Of a DNA stretch of 10,939 nucleotides, positions 1-5,745 are shown one piece after another. The notes under the pieces were generated by a model. That model was not told the origin of the DNA. It did no database searches and saw nothing but the letters and a program-made list of their open reading frames with translations. The translations under genes and the position numbers were made by a program. Source of the stretch: CAYWKL01 sp964459095 (GTDB lineage Bacteria > Patescibacteriota > Microgenomatia > Daviesbacterales > UBA10151); contig CAYWKL010000028.1 in assembly GCA_964459095.1 (NCBI GenBank), forward strand, positions 1 through 10,939, read 5' to 3'. Every line of letters starts with the position of its first letter. The stretch's first letter is position 1.

Positions 1-546
1 TTTCCAATAATCTTTCTTTTAGTTTGGATTTTAAACAAACTTTTAAGAAACAAAACAGTTCTACTGGCTGCTTGTTTGGGAATAAGTCTAATATTTGCTC
101 TCTTAACCTATCAAAGAAATTTAGATTGGAGGAATGAAATCGCTCTTTGGACAAAAGAAATTAGTATAACTCCAAGAGCAAACGCTTATGCATATTTCCA
201 GCTTGGGAATGCCTTGAGAAGTAATGGGGAATATTTCCAGGCAGCAGAAAACTTTAAAAAATCCTATGAAATTAACCCATACTTTTCAGTTGCTAAAGCA
301 TCTGAAGCTCAAATTTATGATATTACTGGTAATGAAACCCAAGCTATTAGATTATATCAGGCAATTTTGTCCAAGGACCCATATTTTTGGGAAGCCTACA
401 GGGAGCTTGGAAAAATATATCTAATGCAGCAAAAATTTAATGAGGCAAAAAAGGAGTTTGAAAAAATCCTTTTAATTTATCCAAACAATCCTGATGTTTT
501 AAATCTAATTTTTACTACTCAAAAATTGAGAGAGGAAAGTAAATAA
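1..546 (+). CDS. TMTC-like membrane protein with C-terminal TPRs, copy T1 (5' truncated by window edge)
   Basis: The frame is open from base 1, so this is the 3' end of a longer gene; 181 residues are visible. Two hydrophobic segments (about residues 1-15 and 20-36) flank a short basic loop (NKLLRNK). Then comes a linker ending in ALWTKE, and three tetratricopeptide repeats at about residues 58-92, 92-126 and 126-160. The linker and TPRs align by eye with the last third of the complete relative at 5742-7709 (RNLDWRNEIALW against RNQDFKDDFTLW). TMTC-type proteins are membrane glycosyltransferase-like enzymes whose TPRs face the extracytoplasmic side; a sugar-transfer role here is inferred from that family. 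The stop is followed directly by an ATG at 547, so the next gene is probably translationally coupled. A TTG at 76 could pose as a start but lies inside the last membrane helix and is not credible. Unlike T2, this copy has no extra domain after the TPRs and no repeat insert in the membrane loop. Confidence 0.85.
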   Translation, partial: FPIIFLLVWILNKLLRNKTVLLAACLGISLIFALLTYQRNLDWRNEIALWTKEISITPRANAYAYFQLGNALRSNGEYFQAAENFKKSYEINPYFSVAKASEAQIYDITGNETQAIRLYQAILSKDPYFWEAYRELGKIYLMQQKFNEAKKEFEKILLIYPNNPDVLNLIFTTQKLREESK

Positions 547-2076
547 ATGACGGGTCCAATCAAGTTGGGAATGACAAAGTGCGAAACTCGTATGAACAAA
601 AAAGTTAAATCAAATTTCTCAAAACTTATATATCTGATTATTCTGCCTGTTTTAGCTTTATTAATTCAAGCTTATTACACCTTCTCTTCAACTCAAATTA
701 GGCTGGAAGAAGTTATTGAAACTTTTAGAAGTGTTTATTGGTTTGATAATAAGTTGGTTTGGAATGGGAGTTATTCTTTTTTGGGTTGGTATAGCCTTCT
801 TAGCTTTGTTTATAACAATTTTGGGTTTAGCATATATACTGTAAAGTATTTAAAACTTGGTATTGAGCTTATTTCATTTATTTTTTTATCTTTAATGCTA
901 AAAAAATATTTAGGAGAAAAAATTGCCTGGATTGCATTTTTTACCTTTGTCCTTTCACCAACACTACTTTACTTAAATAGCCTTCAGCTTTCTTTAGGGA
1001 TTGAAGTAAGTTTTTTTATAATCTGTACTTATTTAGCTACAAAATTAAATTATAGAAAGACAAAAAATTATGCAATTTTATTGCCTCTTATTTGGTTTCT
1101 TGCCATGTTTGCCTGGCTTACATATCCTGGATTTATTTTTTTCATTCCAATTTTAATTTTTATTTGTGTATATAGCTTTATATTACAAAAAATCAAACCA
1201 GATAAAATTTTTTTTAAATACATTTTATTAAGTGCCCTTGCTTTTTTTCTGCCATTTGTAATTTTATTCTTCTATATACAAAATAGGGAACTTTTAGTTT
1301 ATGACAATGTAATGAAACTTGGAATTTTCAGGAGCTATTCTAGTATAGAACTAAGCCTTCCCCTAATAAAAAACAATCTAGAAATTTTTGTAAATGATTT
1401 TTTTATTAGACCTCAAAGTTTATATTTTGAAGTGGAAAAAGTAGAATTCTCAGATTTTTATCCAATTTTTGGGTTATTCTCAATATTACTGGGATCCTTA
1501 ATAATTGTCAGGAGAAAAAATGCTTTAAGAATTATCATTATTGGGGCCTTAAGTATTAGTTTGATATATTTCATAAGTTTATTATTTGTCGGTCCAATAA
1601 CAATAAACGGAATACGTAGAGCTACAGTTTTACTTATCATATTCTATTTTTTGTACGCAGTGTCCTTAAAATATTTCTTTGAGCAAAAAAAGAATTCTTT
1701 AATAAAATTTATTGTTTTAGGAGGGTGTTTATTTATTTTTTTCCACAACTTTGGCGTTTTCCCAATAAACTTCAAAGCATTATCTAAAGAAAGCCAGTTT
1801 AGAGAAAAATGGTATTTTAATACTGATAGGCCTGATCTTATCCATGAGGAAATTTTAAAAAAATTGCAGACCCAGGATATTGTGCTGGTTTGTTATGAAT
1901 CTTTAAGAAAAGATGTGGTTTGTCCTGGTTTAAGCCTCATTTATCCAGCCATAGCAGGGGCTTGCTCATGGAATAATCTGGCTTGTAAGAACATTTTGCT
2001 TTACAACCCTAAAAATAATAAAGTTTCAAACTTAGATATTAACTTTTGGGGCAGGAAAAGCCATACTGACCCGTAA
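547..2076 (+). CDS. GT-C-like multi-pass membrane protein with four-cysteine C-terminal domain, paralogue A1
   Basis: This 509-residue protein has about ten or more hydrophobic segments from residue 27 to about 415, then a soluble C-terminus. It is a paralogue of the genes at 7699-9192 and 9199-10674. Shared features are helix 1 followed by the acidic loop I-R-x-E-E-x2-E-x2-R (52-61), a W-Y pair soon after, LSPTLLYLN, a YPGF motif, GIFR in a long loop, GIRR, and a final domain with four spaced cysteines (about 449, 459, 473, 480) including CSWNNLAC. The architecture resembles GT39/GT-C glycosyltransferases using polyprenyl-linked donors: helix, acidic extracytoplasmic loop, more helices. That is inference; I do not recognise a named family. 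Two starts are possible. ATG 547 follows the upstream stop directly and has AGAGG 11 bases before it. ATG 592, in frame, matches the paralogue N-termini. Bases 547-591 look repeat-derived. A1 is the most divergent of the three copies. Confidence 0.82.
   Translation: MTGPIKLGMTKCETRMNKKVKSNFSKLIYLIILPVLALLIQAYYTFSSTQIRLEEVIETFRSVYWFDNKLVWNGSYSFLGWYSLLSFVYNNFGFSIYTVKYLKLGIELISFIFLSLMLKKYLGEKIAWIAFFTFVLSPTLLYLNSLQLSLGIEVSFFIICTYLATKLNYRKTKNYAILLPLIWFLAMFAWLTYPGFIFFIPILIFICVYSFILQKIKPDKIFFKYILLSALAFFLPFVILFFYIQNRELLVYDNVMKLGIFRSYSSIELSLPLIKNNLEIFVNDFFIRPQSLYFEVEKVEFSDFYPIFGLFSILLGSLIIVRRKNALRIIIIGALSISLIYFISLLFVGPITINGIRRATVLLIIFYFLYAVSLKYFFEQKKNSLIKFIVLGGCLFIFFHNFGVFPINFKALSKESQFREKWYFNTDRPDLIHEEILKKLQTQDIVLVCYESLRKDVVCPGLSLIYPAIAGACSWNNLACKNILLYNPKNNKVSNLDINFWGRKSHTDP
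553..579. repeat. Decayed fragment of dispersed palindromic repeat
   Basis: Bases 559-575 (ATCAAGTTGGGAATGAC) match the reverse complement of 6864-6880 at 15 of 17 positions. The string GGGAATGACAAAG at 567-579 recurs exactly at 6941-6953. It is therefore probably a degenerate half of the element seen whole at 6862-6951. It lies between the two candidate starts of A1, so if ATG 547 is used it encodes a 15-residue N-terminal extension. Confidence 0.65.
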
Positions 2077-2077
2077 A

Positions 2078-2773
2078 ATGAAGACTTTATCAATTATAAT
2101 TCCTGTTTTTAATGAAGAAGATTCAATTGAAAAGGTAATCAAAGAAACCTCGAAGCTAAATATAAAGGGATGGGTAACAGAAATAATTGTTGTAGATGAT
2201 GGAAGTAAAGATAACTCAAAAATCAAAATTCAAAAATCAAAACTTCAATTCAAAAATATTAAAGTAATTCACCATAAAAAAAATTTGGGGAAGGGAGCAG
2301 CTATACAAACTGCGCTCAAATATGCAGCAGGCGATTATATGATAGTTCAGGATTCTGATTTGGAATATGATCCTAAAGAGATTGGAAAGCTTATAAAGAA
2401 AATGGAAGAAACAGGCTCAAAAATAGTTTTGGGCTCAAGAGACAGAGTTTTAAGGGGGAAAAACTATTTACTGCATACTTGGGGAATAAATCTAACAACA
2501 TACTTAGTTAATGTTTTGTATGGATCAGATTTTTCTGATGTTTACACCTGCTATAAATTATTTGATTTAAAGGAGGTGAAGAAGGCAAATGTTAGATCAA
2601 GAGGCTTTGAGTGGGATTTAGAAGCATTGGCTAAATTATTAAAAAATAACCCAAAATACTCTGAAGTTGAAATAAAATATAAACCAAGGAATGTTGCTGA
2701 GGGTAAAAAAATAAGGCCATGGCATGGGATAGTTGGTCTTTGGGTTATTATAAAAAATAGATTTATGATTTAA
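2078..2773 (+). CDS. Family 2 glycosyltransferase, DPM1-like
   Basis: This is a 231-residue single-domain GT-A enzyme with no membrane segment. Visible motifs are the N-terminal strand SIIIPVFNEE (5-14), DDGS (40-43) for nucleotide binding, KNLGKGAA (68-75), the metal-binding DSD (92-94), GSRDR, CYKLF, and FEWDLE followed by Y-x-PR and EGKKI near the end. This set is typical of bacterial GT2 enzymes related to dolichyl-phosphate mannose/glucose synthases, which transfer a sugar from a nucleotide donor to a polyprenyl phosphate on the cytoplasmic face. The exact sugar cannot be read. The start ATG lies one base after the stop of A1, which implies coupling. A heptanucleotide array (2216-2243) codes for a lysine-rich stretch from residue 47, between DDGS and the KNLGKG motif, in a region that normally varies in this family. 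A perfect-looking AGGAGGTG inside the gene (2571-2578) is not followed by a useful reading frame. Confidence 0.88.
   Translation: MKTLSIIIPVFNEEDSIEKVIKETSKLNIKGWVTEIIVVDDGSKDNSKIKIQKSKLQFKNIKVIHHKKNLGKGAAIQTALKYAAGDYMIVQDSDLEYDPKEIGKLIKKMEETGSKIVLGSRDRVLRGKNYLLHTWGINLTTYLVNVLYGSDFSDVYTCYKLFDLKEVKKANVRSRGFEWDLEALAKLLKNNPKYSEVEIKYKPRNVAEGKKIRPWHGIVGLWVIIKNRFMI
2216..2243 (+). repeat. Heptanucleotide tandem array (TCAAAAN)4 inside GT2 gene
   Basis: Four consecutive 7-base units read TCAAAAA, TCAAAAT, TCAAAAA, TCAAAAC. The array lies in the coding frame and encodes about residues 47-56 (SKIKIQKSKL). The same unit recurs at 4155-4182 in the aminotransferase gene. The region is AT-rich, so part of the similarity could be composition, but the strict 7-base phase argues against chance. 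Confidence 0.65.
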
Positions 2774-2787
2774 GAATTTAAAGACGT

Positions 2788-2815
2788 GTATCAAGTATTA
2801 TGTAGTATGTATTAT
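2788..2815 (+). repeat. Heptanucleotide tandem array (GTATTAT-type)4 in the gap before the cupin gene
   Basis: Four 7-base units are GTATCAA, GTATTAT, GTAGTAT, GTATTAT. The array fills most of the 60-base gap between the GT2 stop (2773) and the likely cupin start (2834). This is the longest gap between genes in the window. An apparent upstream extension of the cupin frame (GTG at 2786, ATG at 2807) would have to be translated through this array. Confidence 0.65.
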
Positions 2816-2833
2816 GCAAAGAAAGATAGTTTT

Positions 2834-3247
2834 ATGAAAGGTTTAGAAAAAATATACCATAATAAAAAATTAGTTGCCTCAATCTTTCGAGCTTCTATAA
2901 ATATTGAAGGAGTAAAATTTTTTACTGATCCGCAAAATCCTTTTCAGGTTGGGTTTCATAACCGAAAAAAAGGAATTAACCTTGATCCTCATATTCATAA
3001 AATTGAGAAACCATTAAGAATCGATCATATTCAGGAACTTCTTTATGTTCAAAAAGGAAAAATAAAAGTTAGCTTCTATACAAGGCAAGGTAAGTTAATA
3101 AAGAAAAGTATCCTCAGTAGAGATGAGGCTGTTTTGATTTTAGATGTGGGGCACGGAGTCGAAATCATATCAGATGCAAAAATTTTCCAGGTTAAGCAGG
3201 GCCCTTTTCCAGGCACAGAGCACGCTAAAATTTATCTTAAAAAATGA
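2834..3247 (+). CDS. Small cupin-fold protein of sugar-biosynthesis loci
   Basis: This 137-residue soluble protein has a single cupin-like barrel. The visible signature is VGFHNR, then H-x-H (H53, H55), E68 in QELLYVQKGK, H107 in VGHGVEI, and finally a VKQGPFPG stretch. The three histidines and the glutamate are the usual places for a cupin metal site. I recognise the pattern as that of small cupins found beside DegT aminotransferases in O-antigen-type clusters; no reaction is firmly known to me, so catalytic isomerase/epimerase, binding and regulatory roles all stay open. I chose ATG 2834 because it gives MKGLEKIYHNKK just ahead of the conserved part. Starts at GTG 2786 or ATG 2807 would read through a repeat array and add unconserved-looking residues. 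The TGA stop overlaps the next gene's start as ATGA, which indicates coupling to the aminotransferase. Confidence 0.75.
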   Translation: MKGLEKIYHNKKLVASIFRASINIEGVKFFTDPQNPFQVGFHNRKKGINLDPHIHKIEKPLRIDHIQELLYVQKGKIKVSFYTRQGKLIKKSILSRDEAVLILDVGHGVEIISDAKIFQVKQGPFPGTEHAKIYLKK

Positions 3248-4410
3248 TACCAGTAAATGAACCCGTAATCTCCAAAAATGCCAAAAAATATGTTCTAGAT
3301 TGCCTAGATTCAGGGTGGATATCTTCCAGCGGAAAATATGTAGAAAAATTTGAAAATGAGTTTGCTAAATTCATTGGAATTAAATATGCTGCTTCTTGCT
3401 CAAGTGGGACTAGTGCACTTCATTTAGCAGTAGCTTCGCTAGGCATAAAAAAAGGGGATGAGGTAATAATTCCTGATTTAACAATTATCTCAACTGCCCT
3501 GGCAGTAGTTTACACTGGTGCAACCCCGGTTTTAGTTGATGTTGACCTAAATACTGGCAATATTGATCCTGGCAAGATTGAGGAAAAAATTTCCAAGAAA
3601 ACAAAAGCAATTATAGTAGTTCATCTGTATGGACATCCTGCAGATATGGGACTTATTCTGGACTTGGCTCAAAAATATAACCTTTGGGTGATTGAGGACG
3701 CTGCAGAAGCTCATGGAGCAGAAGTTAGGGTAGAGGGTAGAGGGTATAGGGTAGAGAGTGAAAGCAAAAAAGAAGCTGGAGAGTGGAAGAAGGTTGGAAG
3801 TATTGGAGACATTGGGTGTTTTAGCTTTTATGGGAATAAGATTATAACCACTGGAGAGGGAGGGATGGTTGTTACAGATAATAAAAAAATCTATGAAAAG
3901 CTAAAATCGCTGCGTGATCTTGCACACATAAAAGGAAAAAGATTTTTGCACAGTCAAATAGGATTTTCCTATAGATTAACAAATATGCAGGCAGCCCTTG
4001 GCTTAGCACAGCTTGAGGAGGTTGATGAGTTTATAAATAAAAAATTTTGGATAGCGAATGAATATCACAAAAGGCTTCGTAATATACCAAATGTACAACT
4101 TCCATATACCTCTAGGAATGTAAAAAATGTTTATTGGATGTTTACCTTAAAAATTCAAAACTCAAATGTCAAAACTCAAAACTTATTGGGATCTCTAAAG
4201 AAAAAAGGAATAGAAACTAGGGAGTTTTTTATTCCAATGCATAAACAGCCTGCACTTTTAAAACTTGGTCTTTTTTTGGGGGAAAAATATCCCGTGAGTG
4301 AAGACTTGTCTAAAAGAGGTTTTTACATTCCCAGTGGTCTTGCCATTACTAAAGATCAGATTCAAACAGTGGCTAATTCTCTCGTTAAAGCCTTAAATGA
4401 ACTCTACTAA
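3244..4410 (+). CDS. DegT/DnrJ/EryC1 (perosamine-synthase-like) sugar aminotransferase
   Basis: This 388-residue PLP-dependent enzyme of the DegT/DnrJ/EryC1 class makes 4-amino (or 3-amino) deoxysugars from nucleotide-linked keto sugars. Visible features are GWISSSGKYVEKFE (24-37), the cofactor phosphate loop SSGTSALH (53-60), HLYGHPADM, EDAAEAHG with D152 for the PLP ring nitrogen, and FYGNK with the Schiff-base lysine K199 followed by GEGGM. NMQAALGLAQLE comes next, and IETREFFIPMHKQP lies near the end. The pattern is closest, from memory, to GDP-perosamine synthases, but substrate cannot be decided without a 4,6-dehydratase neighbour, and none is present in this window. Two oddities stand out. 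About 20 residues (162-181), encoded partly by a GGGTAGA array, are inserted between EAHGAE and KKVGSIGD, where relatives have a short turn. A TCAAAAC array encodes a second variable loop near residues 302-313. Catalytic residues are intact, so the enzyme is probably active. The end overlaps the next gene by 14 bases. Confidence 0.92.
   Translation: MIPVNEPVISKNAKKYVLDCLDSGWISSSGKYVEKFENEFAKFIGIKYAASCSSGTSALHLAVASLGIKKGDEVIIPDLTIISTALAVVYTGATPVLVDVDLNTGNIDPGKIEEKISKKTKAIIVVHLYGHPADMGLILDLAQKYNLWVIEDAAEAHGAEVRVEGRGYRVESESKKEAGEWKKVGSIGDIGCFSFYGNKIITTGEGGMVVTDNKKIYEKLKSLRDLAHIKGKRFLHSQIGFSYRLTNMQAALGLAQLEEVDEFINKKFWIANEYHKRLRNIPNVQLPYTSRNVKNVYWMFTLKIQNSNVKTQNLLGSLKKKGIETREFFIPMHKQPALLKLGLFLGEKYPVSEDLSKRGFYIPSGLAITKDQIQTVANSLVKALNELY
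3728..3755 (+). repeat. Heptanucleotide tandem array (GGGTAGA)4 inside aminotransferase gene
   Basis: Units are GGGTAGA, GGGTAGA, GGGTATA, GGGTAGA, followed by a weak fifth (GAGTGAA). The array encodes the start of an insertion of about 20 residues (VEGRGYRVE) between the conserved EAHGAE and KKVGSIGD segments. Because the unit is seven bases, gain or loss of one unit would shift the frame ahead of catalytic K199; only changes of three units keep it. Confidence 0.8.
4148..4182 (+). repeat. Heptanucleotide tandem array (TCAAAAC-type)5 inside aminotransferase gene
   Basis: Units are TAAAAAT, TCAAAAC, TCAAATG, TCAAAAC, TCAAAAC, with a perfect 12-base direct repeat (TCAAAACTCAAA) at 4155 and 4169. 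It encodes the KIQNSNVKTQN stretch in a region that is variable among DegT enzymes. The unit matches that of the array at 2216-2243 in the first GT2 gene. Confidence 0.65.
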
Positions 4411-5164
4411 CATCAAATTGGTATCCATAATTCTTCCTACCTATAATGAAAAAGAAAATATAGTTGATTTGATCAAAGAACTTGAAAGGGAGGTTAAAAT
4501 TAAGAAAGAAATTATAATTGTTGATGATAATTCTCCTGATGGTACATCAAATGTGGTTAAACAATATATCAAAAGATATCATAAGACTAATGTAAAACTA
4601 ATAACACGAACTAAGAATAAGGGTTTAACAAACAGCATTAAAGATGGAATTAAAGCCTCAAAAGGTGATGTAATAGCTTGGATGGATGCTGACTTTTCAA
4701 TGCCTCCTAAAATTTTAAATGATCTACTAAGTAAGATTCATGAGCAGTTTGATATAGCTGTTGGTTCTAGATTTGTAAAGAGCGGGGGATTTATAATTCC
4801 TGAAGATGAGAGTAAAGATTCCTGGTTGGCCATAGTCGTAAGCAGGTTTATGAACTATTTTATCCAATTTTGCTTAAGGGAGAATTTTAAAGATTACACC
4901 AGCGGTTTTATTGCAATAAGAAAACAGGTTTTCAAAAAAATTAATTTAAGAGGAGATTATGGGGAATACTTTATAGATTTAATTTTTAATGCCAAAGCCA
5001 ATAATTTTAAGATTGCTGAAGTACCTTATTTACAATTCCCAAGGAGAGCAGGTGAATCTAAAACAGGTCAAAATCTTTGGCAATACTCAAAACGCGGCAT
5101 AAAGTATATATTTTTGACTTTTCGGCTCTTAATAGAAAAACACACTATACATCAAATTCCATGA
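4397..5164 (+). CDS. Polyprenyl-phosphate-mannose synthase-like family 2 glycosyltransferase
   Basis: This 255-residue GT-A enzyme is close to DPM1-type synthases. Motifs are IILPTYNEKENI (11-22), DDNSPDGT (43-50), KNKGLTNSI, MDADFSMPP with the metal-binding DAD at 97-99, VGSRFVKSGG, KDYTSGF, and VPY...R..GESKT near the end. Typical members carry DADxSH at the metal site; here the histidine position is methionine (FSMPP), a possible subfamily trait. There is no C-terminal membrane domain, so it should act at the cytoplasmic face as a peripheral protein, charging polyprenyl phosphate with a hexose. That product is the usual donor for GT-C enzymes such as the T and A proteins around it. The start overlaps the aminotransferase end by 14 bases, and the stop overlaps the GNAT start as ATGA. 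It is not a close copy of the GT2 at 2078-2773, so the two probably differ in sugar or acceptor. Confidence 0.9.
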   Translation: MNSTNIKLVSIILPTYNEKENIVDLIKELEREVKIKKEIIIVDDNSPDGTSNVVKQYIKRYHKTNVKLITRTKNKGLTNSIKDGIKASKGDVIAWMDADFSMPPKILNDLLSKIHEQFDIAVGSRFVKSGGFIIPEDESKDSWLAIVVSRFMNYFIQFCLRENFKDYTSGFIAIRKQVFKKINLRGDYGEYFIDLIFNAKANNFKIAEVPYLQFPRRAGESKTGQNLWQYSKRGIKYIFLTFRLLIEKHTIHQIP

Positions 5165-5745
5165 CTATTAGAAGCCTGCAGTTTTCTGACATTGAAATAG
5201 TGATAAAATTCCATAAAAAAAATCTAACTTCCGCAGGTTCAGCAATAGGTTATGTTTACTTAGAAAAGCTGTATAGAAATTTAATTTCAAATCCTAATCT
5301 GCATTTTGGTCTTTTGGCTTTAGAAAATAATAAAATTTGCGGATGTATTACAGGGACTAGAGATTTAGGCAGAACTAATAAATTACTTAAAAGTAGCTTA
5401 CCTTTAAGCGTTTATATAACTATTATCAGGGCACTTTTTTCTAAAAAGATAAATATTGTAGATTTAATTAATAGGTTTAGACTAGATTATTGGGTAAACA
5501 AAAATTGTAAAAAGCCTTATTTTTATATCTTGGGTCTATTTGTAGAGAAAAACTTAAGAAGACAAGGAATAGGAATGAAGTTGCTTAGTGCAACCCTAAA
5601 ACAAGTTAAAAAACAAAAGACTAAAAAAATTTATGTTGATACATTGGAAAAAAATAGAAATGCCCTTAAGTTTTATCAGAACAATGGTTTTTTTATCTTA
5701 AATAAAACTAGTGGTTCAAGAATTCTAGAGTACAAAATTATATGA
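5161..5745 (+). CDS. GNAT-family N-acetyltransferase
   Basis: This 194-residue protein has a GNAT fold. IRSLQFSDIEIV at the N-terminus is the usual first strand and helix. LGLFVEKNLRRQGIG provides strand 4 and the acetyl-CoA pyrophosphate loop (R133-x-x-G136-x-G138). YVDTLEKNRNALKFYQNNGF is the typical motif-B strand, helix and turn. A 40-50 residue insertion between the strands at about 65-115 is unassigned. GNAT enzymes acetylate amines; next to a sugar aminotransferase the natural guess is N-acetylation of the aminosugar, as WecD does for a 4-amino-6-deoxyhexose, but protein or small-molecule targets cannot be excluded. I chose ATG 5161 because it forms an ATGA overlap with the previous stop. 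A TTG at 5077 would add 28 unrelated residues inside the GT2 gene. The stop again overlaps the next start as ATGA. Confidence 0.87.
   Translation: MTIRSLQFSDIEIVIKFHKKNLTSAGSAIGYVYLEKLYRNLISNPNLHFGLLALENNKICGCITGTRDLGRTNKLLKSSLPLSVYITIIRALFSKKINIVDLINRFRLDYWVNKNCKKPYFYILGLFVEKNLRRQGIGMKLLSATLKQVKKQKTKKIYVDTLEKNRNALKFYQNNGFFILNKTSGSRILEYKII

Noticed and set aside
224..424. Overlapping + strand frame inside T1
   Set aside because: It is a shadow of the TPR-coding frame with no motif of its own.
1458..1640. Small reverse-strand open frames (also 2032-2226, 8535-8744, 9423-9674)
   Set aside because: Each lies wholly or mostly opposite a conserved + strand gene, shows no recognisable domain, and has the composition expected from an antisense shadow.
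550..2074. Inverted 7-base pair ACGGGTC (550-556) and GACCCGT (2068-2074) at the two ends of A1, as if the gene were a mobile cassette
   Set aside because: Seven bases over 1.5 kb is easily chance, similarity does not extend outward, and no recombinase or target duplication is seen.
2216..2243. Direct repeats as a possible CRISPR remnant
   Set aside because: Units are seven bases long with no spacers, and no cas gene is present.
2571..2591. Strong Shine-Dalgarno-like AGGAGGTG inside the first GT2 gene, with an ATG 10 bases later
   Set aside because: The ATG is out of frame and its reading frame closes after about ten codons; the DNA simply codes for LKEVKKA.
5077..5160. Upstream TTG start for the GNAT gene
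   Set aside because: The added 28 residues come from the frame-shifted end of the GT2 gene; ATG 5161 forms an ATGA overlap and starts the GNAT fold.
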